DNA of 64,000 bases. Source: Flavobacterium cucumis. Its GTDB lineage: Bacteria > Bacteroidota > Bacteroidia > Flavobacteriales > Flavobacteriaceae. This document shows, piece by piece, positions 56,149 to 64,000 of this stretch. The DNA lies in the NCBI RefSeq assembly GCF_900148835.1, contig NZ_FRYK01000002.1, positions 434,001 through 498,000 of the forward strand, read 5' to 3'. The position numbers and the translations under genes were made by a program. Position 1 is the first letter of the stretch. Every line of letters starts with the position of its first letter. The notes beneath the pieces were generated by a model, which was not told the DNA's origin, made no database searches, and saw nothing but the letters and a program-made list of their open reading frames with translations.

Positions 56149-56766
56149 TTATTGTTTTATTGAGGTTTCAAAAGGTATTCTATTAAGTAAACTCCGACCT
56201 AGAGTGACTTCGTCAGCATATTCCAATTCATCACCAACTGCAATTCCTCTTGCTATGGTTGAAGTTTTCAGCTCACAATCTTTTATCTGTCTATAAATAT
56301 AAAAATTAGTTGTGTCGCCTTCCATTGTAGAACTCAATGCGAAAATTATTTCAGAAATATTCCCTCCTTTCACCTTATCAACCAATGAAGTAATTTTTAA
56401 CTGACTCGGCCCTATACCTTCAATTGGAGAGATTTTACCCCCTAAAACATGATAAACCCCCTTAAACATTCCCGTATTTTCAATAGCCATAACATCTCGA
56501 ACATCCTCTACCACACAAATAATGGATTTGTCACGAGAAGGATTTGAACAAATACCACAAATTTCATCATCAGCAATCGTATGACACGCTTTGCAAAATT
56601 GAATATCATTTCGCATTGCCGTTAAAGCAGAAGATAATAATTCGGTTTGTTCAACTGGTTGTTTTAATAAATGCAAAAGTAAACGCAATGCAGTCCGTTT
56701 ACCAATTCCTGGTAATTGAGACATTTCATTAACCGCGTTTTCTAGTAATTTAGATGGTAATTCCAT
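56149..56766 (-). CDS. recR: Recombination protein RecR
   Basis: A 205-residue RecR: an N-terminal helix-hairpin-helix ([20 protein letters not shown]), a four-Cys zinc finger at about 58-73 ([16 protein letters not shown]), and a TOPRIM domain ([40 protein letters not shown]). It ends with a Walker-like tail. It works with RecO and RecF in RecA loading. The length is normal. This gene marks the border of the capsule locus. Confidence 0.95.
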   Translation of the reverse strand: MELPSKLLENAVNEMSQLPGIGKRTALRLLLHLLKQPVEQTELLSSALTAMRNDIQFCKACHTIADDEICGICSNPSRDKSIICVVEDVRDVMAIENTGMFKGVYHVLGGKISPIEGIGPSQLKITSLVDKVKGGNISEIIFALSSTMEGDTTNFYIYRQIKDCELKTSTIARGIAVGDELEYADEVTLGRSLLNRIPFETSIKQ

Positions 56767-56770
56767 TTAG

Positions 56771-56778
56771 CAAAAGTA
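56771..56778 (-). promoter_or_regulatory. Candidate -7 box of recR (near-leaderless transcript)
   Basis: TACTTTTG on the minus strand matches TAnnTTTG and ends only 4 nt before the recR ATG. As for higB, the mRNA would lack a leader. No -33 element is certain. Confidence 0.4.
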
Positions 56779-56905
56779 AAAAAAAGTTAGGAGATTGCGG
56801 TTGGTAATTAGGAGTTTCCAAAAATATTTAAAAAAGAACTTTCTTTTGTCTTGTTACGACAAACTTCTATCTTTTTGTTATTTTAGCACATTCAAAAACC
56901 AAAAT

Positions 56906-58402
56906 ATGACGTCAGGAACTATTTTAACCATTATTATAATCTACTTCGGAATTCTGATTTTAATTTCGAATGTTGTTACTAAAAAAGACAGTAGTAATGA
57001 TGCTTTTTTTAAAGCCAATAAAAATGCAAAATGGTATTTAGTTGCTTTTGGAATGATTGGTACTGCGCTTTCTGGTGTAACTTTTATTTCCGTTCCTGGT
57101 GAAGTTGGGAATCCTGATTTTCAGTTTAAATATTTTCAGTTTGTTCTCGGAAACGCCATAGGTTTTATAATCATCGCAACCGTATTACTTCCTTTATACT
57201 ACCGAATGAATCTAACTTCGATTTACAGTTATATCGAACAACGATTAGGTGTTGTGAGTTACAAAACAGCAGCTACCATTTTCTTGATTAGTAGAACTAT
57301 TGGTTCGGCATTTCGTTTGTATTTGGTTGTAATTGTATTGCAACGCTTTGTTTTTGATGATTTTGGAATTTCTTTTGGGGTTACAGTTTTGATTTCGCTT
57401 GCACTTATATTCGCCTACACCTATCGTGGCGGTTTAAAAACTATTATTATTACCGATACTTTACAAACCTTTTTCTTAGTTTTATCTGTTTTTTTAACCA
57501 TCATTTTTATTTGCGATAGCTTAGATTTAAGTTTTATAGATGCATTTGAAACTGTAAAAAATAGTAACTATTCAAAAGTATTTTTCTATGAAGATTACTT
57601 GAAAGGGAATTATGTAATAAAACAAATTCTAGGAGGAATCTTCGTAACCATAGCAATGGTAGGATTAGATCAAGACCTGATGCAAAAAAACTTGAGTTGC
57701 GCTAACATTGGCGAAGCGCAAAAAAACATGTTCACGTTTACCGGAATTTTTGTAATCATCAATATTTTTTTCTTGAGTGTTGGTGCTTTATTATATTTAT
57801 ATGCAGAGAAAAATGGCATTTCGGTTCCAATGGTTGACGGGGTAAAACGCACCGATTTACTTTTTCCTGAAATTGCTTTTAATCATTTGAATATGGTTCC
57901 CGCAGTGGTTTTTTTATTAGGATTAACAGCTGCTACTTTTGCTACCACTGACTCTGCTTTGACTGCTTTGACAACTTCATTTTGCGTAGATTTCCTTGGA
58001 ATGGATAAAGCGGAAAACCAAAACAAACCTAACGTAGTCAGAAAACGTTATTTGGTTCATATTGGATTTTCATTCTTAATGTTTATAGTAATAATTATCT
58101 TCAATTCACTAAATGATAAATCAGTAGTAACAATGATTTTTAAAGTGGCTAGTTACACGTATGGACCGCTTTTAGGATTGTATGCTTTTGGTTTATTCAT
58201 GAAATCAAAAACTGTTCACGATAAATTAGTCCCAATCGTCTGTGTTATTTCTCCACTGATTTGTTTTTTGTTAACCAAAAATTCGACAGCATTTTTTGGA
58301 GATTATGTGATTGATAACGAATTAATTATCGTAAACGGAATCATTACTTTTATAGGCTTGCTACTAATTAGTAAACCAGCCACTAGTCAAACTAAATTTT
58401 AA
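56906..58402 (+). CDS. Sodium:solute symporter family protein
   Basis: A 498-residue SSS-family (LeuT-fold) transporter with about 13 transmembrane helices: GMIGTALSGVTFISVPGEVG (helix with unwound Gly/Ser region), YTYRGGLKTIIITDTLQTFF, TIAMVGLDQDLMQKNLSCAN and TAATFATTDSALTALTTSF (sodium-site helix). Its cargo cannot be named. An open frame extends 37 codons upstream, but I start at the ATG of MTSGTILTIIII, where the first helix begins. It converges with the CoA-binding gene and overlaps it by 4 nt. Confidence 0.88.
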   Translation: MTSGTILTIIIIYFGILILISNVVTKKDSSNDAFFKANKNAKWYLVAFGMIGTALSGVTFISVPGEVGNPDFQFKYFQFVLGNAIGFIIIATVLLPLYYRMNLTSIYSYIEQRLGVVSYKTAATIFLISRTIGSAFRLYLVVIVLQRFVFDDFGISFGVTVLISLALIFAYTYRGGLKTIIITDTLQTFFLVLSVFLTIIFICDSLDLSFIDAFETVKNSNYSKVFFYEDYLKGNYVIKQILGGIFVTIAMVGLDQDLMQKNLSCANIGEAQKNMFTFTGIFVIINIFFLSVGALLYLYAEKNGISVPMVDGVKRTDLLFPEIAFNHLNMVPAVVFLLGLTAATFATTDSALTALTTSFCVDFLGMDKAENQNKPNVVRKRYLVHIGFSFLMFIVIIIFNSLNDKSVVTMIFKVASYTYGPLLGLYAFGLFMKSKTVHDKLVPIVCVISPLICFLLTKNSTAFFGDYVIDNELIIVNGIITFIGLLLISKPATSQTKF

Positions 58403-58755
58403 TATTGATTGGTTGCTAATAAAACCAAGGTACAAGCTACTTCATATTGAATATTGTTAGCTTCTAATATTTTATAAAATTCAGAATTTTCAGTTCCTGG
58501 ATTAAAAATAACGCGTCTTGGTTTTAAAGAAAGAATATAATCGTAATAGTCAACTTGCGCTTTTGGATTAAGATATAGCGTCACGGTATCAACGGCATGA
58601 AAGTCGAGTTTTTCCGTTTCTATTGGAATATCAAATGCCATACCCTTTTTGGCACCAATAGCTACTACTTGGTGACTCTTATCTACCAGGCTATGAATAG
58701 CTTTGTAGGAATAACGCTCTTTATTAGTAGAAGCTCCCAATACTAGTGTTTTCAT
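58399..58755 (-). CDS. CoA-binding domain protein (YccU-like)
   Basis: A 118-residue single Rossmann-fold protein of the CoA_binding_2 family: TLVLGASTNKERYSYKAIHS, AIGAKKGMAFDIPIETEKLD, TLYLNPKAQVDYYDYILSLK, and RRVIFNPGTENSEFYKILEA. Members bind CoA or a nucleotide; the physiological role is not settled. The length fits a complete protein. Confidence 0.85.
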   Translation of the reverse strand: MKTLVLGASTNKERYSYKAIHSLVDKSHQVVAIGAKKGMAFDIPIETEKLDFHAVDTVTLYLNPKAQVDYYDYILSLKPRRVIFNPGTENSEFYKILEANNIQYEVACTLVLLATNQY

Positions 58756-58858
58756 CTGTAGTGCTTTTAAGAAGTTTAAAGTTACGATAAATAAACAAAT
58801 AATAAAAATTTACTAAAGTCTAAATACGAAGAAAAATTTAATGTAATTTTAAATAAAA

Positions 58859-59290
58859 ATGCTTTTTAACATCTCCTACAACAATCCAAAAAACATCAAA
58901 CAAATTAATGCTTTAGTTGGAAAGCCTTATTCATTATTAGAAAACTTGAAAAAAGGAGGTATAGGCTCTCCGAAACTTTTCATAACCCGATGCAGTCAAG
59001 AAATTTATGATTTATTGCATGTTAATGAATCTGTAAAGTTTTGCAACATAGAACTTCGTCCAAAGGGTATTATTGTGGGCTTCCAATCGCGATTAGATGT
59101 GTATGCATTAGTAATCCCATATTACAAATTGGTCTTTTTTAAACCTGGGAATACTATTACAATTCATGTAGACCAACATTACATCAGTATAGACTTTTCC
59201 AAAAACAGTAAAAGTGTGCATAAATTTTTTGAGAAAATTGAATTTGAAAAAAATAAAAATATGCCATATTCACCATTAGATGCATATTAA
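58859..59290 (+). CDS. Conserved hypothetical protein, 143 aa
   Basis: I do not recognise the family. The protein has no signal peptide or membrane segment. It reads MLFNISYNNPKNIKQINALV at the start and is alpha/beta with several hydrophobic strands (IELRPKGIIVGFQSRLDVYA, LVIPYYKLVFFKPGNTITIH). It could be a small PH-like or cytoplasmic regulatory domain, but this is not established. It stands as a single gene between the CoA-binding and MarC genes. Confidence 0.65.
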   Translation: MLFNISYNNPKNIKQINALVGKPYSLLENLKKGGIGSPKLFITRCSQEIYDLLHVNESVKFCNIELRPKGIIVGFQSRLDVYALVIPYYKLVFFKPGNTITIHVDQHYISIDFSKNSKSVHKFFEKIEFEKNKNMPYSPLDAY

Positions 59291-59360
59291 TTTTAATCCT
59301 TCTCAACTCATTTAAAATAAATAAAAGTTTTTTAGATATCGGAAATTAAAATAATAAGTA

Positions 59361-59368
59361 TAACTTTG
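59361..59368 (+). promoter_or_regulatory. Candidate -7 box of the MarC gene
   Basis: TAACTTTG matches TAnnTTTG. It gives a leader of about 50 nt to the ATG at 59426. It also argues against the in-frame TTG at 59366, which lies inside the box. Confidence 0.45.
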
Positions 59369-59425
59369 AGATTACGTTATTTTAATATGCTTTCAAAAAA
59401 GCGCAATTATCTTTGTAAAAAAACT

Positions 59426-60049
59426 ATGGATTTATTTATTTATGTTTTCGCCGCTTTATTTTCTGTCTTAAATCCGCTTGGAGCGGTACCAATTTTTGTA
59501 GGACTAACACAAGATGATTCCAAACAAGAACGTTCAAGAATCTCACTTTGGACAGGCATCAATGTGTTTATCATTTTAACAATTTCTTACTTTATTGGAA
59601 AATATGCCTTAGTTTTTTTTGGAATTAGTATTGATGCACTTCGAATTGCAGGTGGAATCGTAATTGTAACATCAGGGTTTGCATTGTTAACTGGAAACTT
59701 TAGCAAAAAAAGAGGCGTTAACAAAAAAGTAGCATCAGATGCTATGCAACGTAATGATATTGCATTATCACCATTAGCAATTCCAATGCTAGCTGGACCT
59801 GGATCTATGTCATTATTAATTGCAATGTATCAAGAACATACAGAAGTAGCACAAAAAGTTGCTACTTGTTTAGCAATCTTAGCCGTAGCTTTTTGTATCT
59901 TTTTAATTCTTAAGAGTGCACATTATATATCAAGAATTTTAGGATCATCTGGAATAGTTGCCATTTCAAGAGTTATTGGATTCATTGTAATTGCAATTGG
60001 TGTGCAGTATATCGCTAATGGTGTAGTTACTATTTTTAAAATTGTATAA
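59426..60049 (+). CDS. MarC/UPF0056 family membrane protein
   Basis: A 207-residue protein with six transmembrane helices: FIYVFAALFSVLNPLGAVPI (the family's N-P-L-G motif), GISIDALRIAGGIVIVTSGF, ALSPLAIPMLAGPGSMSLLI (P-L-A-x-P-x-L-A-G-P-G signature), and VISRVIGFIVIAIGVQYIAN. MarC is not an antibiotic transporter despite its name and its function is unknown. The start at MDLFIYVF fits the family N-terminus and the promoter position. Confidence 0.88.
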   Translation: MDLFIYVFAALFSVLNPLGAVPIFVGLTQDDSKQERSRISLWTGINVFIILTISYFIGKYALVFFGISIDALRIAGGIVIVTSGFALLTGNFSKKRGVNKKVASDAMQRNDIALSPLAIPMLAGPGSMSLLIAMYQEHTEVAQKVATCLAILAVAFCIFLILKSAHYISRILGSSGIVAISRVIGFIVIAIGVQYIANGVVTIFKIV

Positions 60050-60121
60050 ACAAATCTTAATTTTTATCAAGGTTCGCATTAGCTTATTTTTTTTCATTAA
60101 ATTTAATGAAATTTCAATTGT

Positions 60122-61543
60122 ATGCGAATTCTATTAACTGGTGCAAATGGTTATGTAGGCAGAAGATTACTCCCTGAACTCCTAGCTCTTGGCCATGAAG
60201 TTATTTGTTGTGTTCGTGATAGGAATCGACTTGGTTTAGATCAAATCACTCTTGAAAAAGTGACGATTTGGGAAGTTGATTTTTTACATCAAATCAACTT
60301 CAATAACCTCCCTAAAAAGATTGATGTTGCTTATTATTTGATTCATTCTATGACGTCATCTACTTCCAACTTTGATGTAATGGAAGTAAAATCGGCTCAA
60401 AACTTCAATTTATACATGAATAAAATTGGAGTAGAACAAGTTATTTATTTAAGCGGTATTGTAAACAATCCTGAACTTTCTAAACATTTGCAATCAAGAA
60501 AAAATGTAGAAGATATTTTATTTGAAGGCAACTTCAACACTACGGTACTTCGAGCAGGAATAATTGTAGGATCGGGAAGTTCTTCCTTTGAAATCATCCG
60601 TGATTTATGCGAAAAATTACCTGTCATGATAACTCCAAAATGGGTTTTAACCAAATGCCAACCTATAGCTATTCGAGATGTTATTCATTATTTAACTGGA
60701 ATACTACGTAAGACCGAACACTATAATAAATCCTATGATATTGGTGGACCAAATATAATTACCTATAAAGAAATGATGCTTTTGTATTCCAAAACTAGAG
60801 GAATTAAACTTTGGATTTTTACGCTTCCTATAATGTCACCTAAACTTTCCTCTTACTGGCTATATTTTGTAACGGCTACATCATATAAATTAGCCGTAAA
60901 CTTAGTTGACAGCATGAAGATGGAGGTCGTTTGTCAAAACAATAATCTTCAAAAAGCATTAGGGATAAAGCCTATTACTTATGTAGATGCTATAAAATTA
61001 GCTTTTCTAAAAATCGAACAAAATCTAGTGATTTCAAGCTGGAAAGACAGTTTGGTAAGTAGTAGATTTAAAGAAAATTTTTCAGAATTTATTCAGATTC
61101 CTACTTATGGTTGTCTAAAAGATCACAAAATCAAATCGGTAACAAATATTGAACAAACATTAGATAATATTTGGTCTATCGGTGGTGACAAAGGTTGGTA
61201 TTACGGAAATTGGATGTGGAAAATTCGCGGGCTCTTAGACAAACTCTTTGGAGGTGTTGGATTAAGAAGAGGCAGAACACACCCTACACATTTGGATAAC
61301 GGGGACGCACTTGATTTTTGGCGTGTTTTAGTAGCCAACAGGGAAGAAAAAAGACTGCTCCTTTATGCCGAGATGCGACTTCCAGGCGAGGCTTGGTTAG
61401 AATTCAGAATTGATCGCGAGAATAAACTACATCAAATTGCCACTTTTAGACCTAAAGGACTTTTAGGAAGATTATATTGGTACAGTTTAGTTCCCTTTCA
61501 TTTTTTTATTTTTGGCGGTATGATTCGGAATATCACTAAATAA
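60122..61543 (+). CDS. SDR/NAD(P)-binding protein with C-terminal DUF2867
   Basis: A 473-residue protein. Residues 1-290 are an atypical SDR (NmrA-like) domain: RILLTGANGYVGRRLLPELL, then VEQVIYLSGIVN and VLRAGIIVGSGSSSFEIIRD. Residues 320-470 are a DUF2867 domain (GDKGWYYGNWMWKIRGLLDK, LGRLYWYSLVPFHFFIFGGM). This fusion is common in Bacteroidota and some other groups; the substrate is unknown. It shares a bidirectional terminator with the convergent ctlX gene. Confidence 0.85.
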   Translation: MRILLTGANGYVGRRLLPELLALGHEVICCVRDRNRLGLDQITLEKVTIWEVDFLHQINFNNLPKKIDVAYYLIHSMTSSTSNFDVMEVKSAQNFNLYMNKIGVEQVIYLSGIVNNPELSKHLQSRKNVEDILFEGNFNTTVLRAGIIVGSGSSSFEIIRDLCEKLPVMITPKWVLTKCQPIAIRDVIHYLTGILRKTEHYNKSYDIGGPNIITYKEMMLLYSKTRGIKLWIFTLPIMSPKLSSYWLYFVTATSYKLAVNLVDSMKMEVVCQNNNLQKALGIKPITYVDAIKLAFLKIEQNLVISSWKDSLVSSRFKENFSEFIQIPTYGCLKDHKIKSVTNIEQTLDNIWSIGGDKGWYYGNWMWKIRGLLDKLFGGVGLRRGRTHPTHLDNGDALDFWRVLVANREEKRLLLYAEMRLPGEAWLEFRIDRENKLHQIATFRPKGLLGRLYWYSLVPFHFFIFGGMIRNITK

Positions 61544-61579
61544 AAAACCTGATGTCATTTATTTAGAATCAGGTTTTTT
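61542..61579. terminator. Bidirectional terminator between the SDR gene and ctlX
   Basis: A 12-bp stem AAAAAACCTGAT/ATCAGGTTTTTT with a 14-nt loop, T-rich on both strands. Confidence 0.88.
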
Positions 61580-61605
61580 AAAATCATCCGTTCAAGCAAA
61601 ATGCA

Positions 61606-62541
61606 TTAAGCTTTTGGCAAGAAAATTTCCGCCATCATACAACGTGCACTGCCGCCGCCACAAGCTTCAACAGTATCTAAACTTGAACTTACTATCGTTA
61701 CATGTTCTTCTAATTGTGCGATTTGCTTTTTAGTTAAACTTTGGTGTGCTGAAGCACTCATGATTAAATATCTTCTATCGTCATTACCTTTTACTTCCAA
61801 CATATTACCAGCGAAGTTATTCACTTGGTCTTCTGTAATAAGAATTACTTCTTTTTCATCACCTTTCAAGCTATCTAAAACCATTTTACGTTCTTTTTTG
61901 TCATCTATACAATCTGCACAAATAACCGCAAAACTCTCGCCCACACACATAATTACGTTAGTATGATAAATATGTTTTCTTTCTCCGTTGACCGTTTGGA
62001 AAGCCTCAAAAATTACAGGGGTAAATTCGAAATCTTCACAAAATTCAATAAACAATTCTTCATCTGCTCTTGGAGATAAAGCGCAATAGGCTTTTCCATT
62101 AGCTCTATCTAAAACGATACTTCCAGTTCCTTCTAAAAAAACATCATCTTCTTCAGCCGAAGTATAATCCATAATTTCGTTAATTACGAATCCCTTTTCT
62201 TCTAAGGTATCTAAAATATCTTCTCTTCTTTCTAAACGACGATTTTCAGCAAACATAGGATATAAAACTACATCTCCATTCTCGTGAAATGATATCCAGT
62301 TGTTTGGAAAAATACTATCTGGCGTATCTGGACTTAAGGTGTCTTCAATCACCACCACATTTAAGCCTATCATCTTAAGTTTTTGCACAAAAGTATCAAA
62401 CTCTTCTTGTGCCTTTGCGTTTACTGAAGCAGGTGTTAAATTATCCATTACTTTTTGGTAGTAATTGTTCACCGCTGTTTGTTCGTTCATACGGAATGCT
62501 ACCGGACGAATCATCAATATGGAGTTAGTTGTTTGGTTCAT
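61606..62541 (-). CDS. ctlX: Citrulline utilisation hydrolase CtlX-type
   Basis: A 311-residue arginine-deiminase-superfamily enzyme: ILMIRPVAFRMNEQTAVNNY, DSIFPNNWISFHENGDVVLY (Asp/Asn substrate-binding stretch), VFLEGTGSIVLDRANGKAYC (the E-G-T-G motif), YHTNVIMCVGESFAVIC (the catalytic His) and a C-terminal catalytic Cys in ACGGGSARCMMAEIFL. CtlX proteins are linked with arginine/citrulline breakdown. A second enzyme of the same superfamily lies 56 nt upstream. Confidence 0.85.
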   Translation of the reverse strand: MNQTTNSILMIRPVAFRMNEQTAVNNYYQKVMDNLTPASVNAKAQEEFDTFVQKLKMIGLNVVVIEDTLSPDTPDSIFPNNWISFHENGDVVLYPMFAENRRLERREDILDTLEEKGFVINEIMDYTSAEEDDVFLEGTGSIVLDRANGKAYCALSPRADEELFIEFCEDFEFTPVIFEAFQTVNGERKHIYHTNVIMCVGESFAVICADCIDDKKERKMVLDSLKGDEKEVILITEDQVNNFAGNMLEVKGNDDRRYLIMSASAHQSLTKKQIAQLEEHVTIVSSSLDTVEACGGGSARCMMAEIFLPKA

Positions 62542-62545
62542 GTTT

Positions 62546-62590
62546 TATTTATGTTTGAAGTTTCAGGTTTCAGGTTTTACAACTTGAAAC
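62546..62590. repeat. Short heptamer-repeat run, inverse orientation
   Basis: AAGTTTCAGGTTTCAGG followed by AACTTGAAAC, a small sample of the TGAAACC/TGAAACT minisatellite found in the capsule locus. It is the only copy I saw outside that region, in the gap between ctlX and the next gene. Confidence 0.6.
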
Positions 62591-62597
62591 AAAGTTT

Positions 62598-63512
62598 TTA
62601 ATCTCGAATTAAAGGCAAGGTTGAACATCTTAACAACCCTTCTTGTTTTGCAATTTCTGCATAAGGAATTTCTTCTACTGTAAATCCGTTTTCACGTAAC
62701 CAATTATTTAATCTAGTAAAATTCTTTTCTGAAACTACTACATCTGGAGCAATAGAAAACACATTGGAATTCATGTGATACATCTCTTCTCTTTCGATAT
62801 GGAATAAATTCTCTTTACCGAATAAATTCACTAAAAACATATAATCTGCCTCTTCACGAAAACCACTTTTATAAATGATTCCTTTGTTAGTTCCTACAGG
62901 TTGAAAGCAACAATCTAAGTGTAAAGCATTATCTCGGGGTTCAATTTTAGATTTTACCAAATCAAATTCTTTAACAATTTTATTTGGAAACATTTCCTTA
63001 AGATAGTTAACTCCTTGTATATTAGTTCTAGCTGTGATGTAATCTTTATAATCTGAACCTTTATAAGTCCCTACAAAAATATAATCATTCCATGGCATTA
63101 CATCACCCCCTTCAATATGAACTTCTTCTGGAGGACGAACCACTTTCTTTGGGTCTATTTGATCGATTACGTATTGAATAGCATTCAATTCACGTTCTCT
63201 ATCAGGTAAAATATTAGCTTTAATAAAAATATCGTCAATAACAAATCCGATATCTCTGGCAAAAATTTGATTATAATCCTCAATAATTTGAGGTCTAAAG
63301 ACTTGAACATCATATTTTTGGAAAACTGTATTAAAAGCTTCCATTTCCTTTACCATATCTTCTTCTACTGGATAGGTTCCGGCTTTAATATGCTCTAATG
63401 ATTTAGGGTCATAGGCTTCATCAATGGTGGGTGTTGGTCCGTTACTGATAGCGGTACCTAACACCACGGCCCTCAATCGAGAGGTTTCATTTTTTACATT
63501 TAGTCGTAACAT
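62598..63512 (-). CDS. Dimethylarginine dimethylaminohydrolase/amidinotransferase-like protein
   Basis: A 304-residue pentein-fold enzyme: SRLRAVVLGTAISNGPTPTI, FARDIGFVIDDIFIKANILP (family F-x-R-D motif), VHIEGGDVMPWNDYIFVG (E-G-G-D), NALHLDCCFQPVGTNKGIIY with the catalytic His, and EGLLRCSTLPLIRD with the terminal Cys. The pattern agrees with DDAH or glycine/arginine amidinotransferase-like proteins; the exact substrate is unknown. With ctlX it forms a guanidino-compound gene pair. Confidence 0.85.
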   Translation of the reverse strand: MLRLNVKNETSRLRAVVLGTAISNGPTPTIDEAYDPKSLEHIKAGTYPVEEDMVKEMEAFNTVFQKYDVQVFRPQIIEDYNQIFARDIGFVIDDIFIKANILPDRERELNAIQYVIDQIDPKKVVRPPEEVHIEGGDVMPWNDYIFVGTYKGSDYKDYITARTNIQGVNYLKEMFPNKIVKEFDLVKSKIEPRDNALHLDCCFQPVGTNKGIIYKSGFREEADYMFLVNLFGKENLFHIEREEMYHMNSNVFSIAPDVVVSEKNFTRLNNWLRENGFTVEEIPYAEIAKQEGLLRCSTLPLIRD

Positions 63513-63528
63513 AGCTTTTGGCTTTTGG

Positions 63529-63536
63529 CAAATATA
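63529..63536 (-). promoter_or_regulatory. Candidate -7 box of the DDAH-like gene
   Basis: TATATTTG on the minus strand, 16 nt upstream of the start codon, giving a very short leader. No clear -33 element. Confidence 0.45.
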
Positions 63537-63613
63537 GAAAAAGGAAATGATAATTTTTATCCTACAGCAGTTATAAATTCATTTAAAATATGTTCAATTC
63601 CCTTTTAAATGAT

Positions 63614-63621
63614 TAAATTTG
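63614..63621 (+). promoter_or_regulatory. Candidate -7 box of the last gene
   Basis: TAAATTTG, 23 nt before the ATG at 63645, on the plus strand; matches the Bacteroidota -7 consensus. No exact -33 element is seen. Confidence 0.45.
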
Positions 63622-63644
63622 AGTAAACTAAAAACAAATGAATT

Positions 63645-64000
63645 ATGGGACTATCAAATTTTTTTAATTCTCTTTTTGGAAAAGCTAAGGAGAAAGCAGA
63701 AACAGCAAAAGAAAACCTAAACGAAATTGTGGAAAACGTAACAGAAAAGGCAGCGGATGTCGCAGAAGATATTAAAGAGACCGTTGAAGATGTTACTGAA
63801 AAAGCAACTCAAAAATTAGAAGAATTAAAAGTTAATGAAAAAGTTGCAGAAGTTTTAGAAACTGCAAAAGAGAAAACAGCTGAAGCAGCTGAGTGGGTTG
63901 AAGAAAAAGCACATAAATTAAAAGAATCTCTTCAAAACACAAATGATACTGTTGAAAATAAAACAGAAGAATTAACCACAAAAGTAGAGGAACAAAAATC
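63645..64000 (+). CDS. Amphipathic helical repeat protein, 3' end outside the window
   Basis: The first 118 codons of a gene cut by the window edge. After MGLSNFFNSLFGKAKEKAET the protein is almost entirely Ala/Glu/Lys/Val/Thr, with 11-residue-like repeats (NVTEKAADVAEDIKETVEDV, VAEVLETAKEKTAEAAEWVE). This is typical of LEA-like or YtxH-type stress proteins that form amphipathic helices. No signal peptide is seen. The length and real family cannot be judged. Confidence 0.7.
   Translation, partial: MGLSNFFNSLFGKAKEKAETAKENLNEIVENVTEKAADVAEDIKETVEDVTEKATQKLEELKVNEKVAEVLETAKEKTAEAAEWVEEKAHKLKESLQNTNDTVENKTEELTTKVEEQK

Noticed and set aside
56795-56905. N-terminal extension of the symporter
   Set aside because: The extra 37 residues include Cys/Phe-rich sequence unlike the family, and a better ATG lies at 56906.

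Overview
The window looks like a chromosomal segment of a Flavobacterium-like member of the Bacteroidota. The evidence is the AT-rich sequence, type IX secretion (T9SS) C-terminal sorting domains, HmuY/TonB heme uptake, DUF6443 Rhs proteins, absence of clear Shine-Dalgarno sequences, and several good matches to the Bacteroidota promoter (TAnnTTTG at -7, sometimes TTTG at -33). I saw no tRNA, rRNA or CRISPR array.

Layout. (1) 0.1-5.2 kb is accessory: a HigBA toxin-antitoxin pair, a T9SS-exported protein broken by one in-frame TAG, two diverged copies of a small membrane-peptide ORF, and a DUF5675 gene followed by an unknown secreted protein. (2) 5.6-14.4 kb is a polymorphic-toxin operon: a predicted seven-bladed propeller protein with a T9SS tail, an Rhs-like protein, a DUF6443/Rhs-core protein with a variable tip, and two small membrane proteins as candidate immunity genes. 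(3) 14.6-23.1 kb is a mobile or replicative module lying between the Rhs gene and an orphan Rhs tip. It has a winged-helix initiator-like gene, two helically phased repeat arrays, a short tyrosine recombinase, a primase-like gene and a helicase that share a split TOPRIM domain, two tandem tyrosine recombinases (the second lacking its first catalytic Arg), DUF2188 and a possible nuclease. (4) 23.2-24.5 kb is the orphan Rhs tip, with an L,D-transpeptidase-like motif, and an overlapping lipoprotein that is its likely immunity protein. (5) 24.9-26.0 kb holds IS3 debris and the first block of a dispersed repeat family. (6) 26.1-29.8 kb is an iron/heme operon (DUF6607, TonB receptor, HmuY) behind a promoter with Fur-like boxes.

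(7) 31.4-56.0 kb is a Wzx/Wzy capsule or exopolysaccharide locus on the minus strand. It encodes Wza and Wzc export proteins, UDP-sugar dehydrogenases and a C4-epimerase (uronic and N-acetyl-aminouronic acids), Wzx, Wzy, the CapE/F/G route to UDP-L-FucNAc, glycosyltransferases, a CapA-like phosphoesterase with an ATP-grasp ligase, and a Neisseria PglB-like fusion of initiating sugar transferase and acetyltransferase. Four of the five repeat blocks lie at gene boundaries within or at the end of this locus, all in one orientation. A YhcG-type nuclease gene, a relic of a second sugar transferase and a solo IS end mark past rearrangement. (8) 56.1-64 kb is ordinary chromosome: recR, a sodium/solute symporter, a CoA-binding protein, a MarC-family protein, an SDR/DUF2867 protein, two arginine-deiminase-fold enzymes (CtlX and a DDAH-like protein) and the start of an amphipathic-repeat protein cut by the window edge.

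The strongest candidate for something not well described is the 14.6-23.1 kb module, with its two phased repeat arrays, split TOPRIM primase-helicase and paired recombinases inside an Rhs toxin locus.
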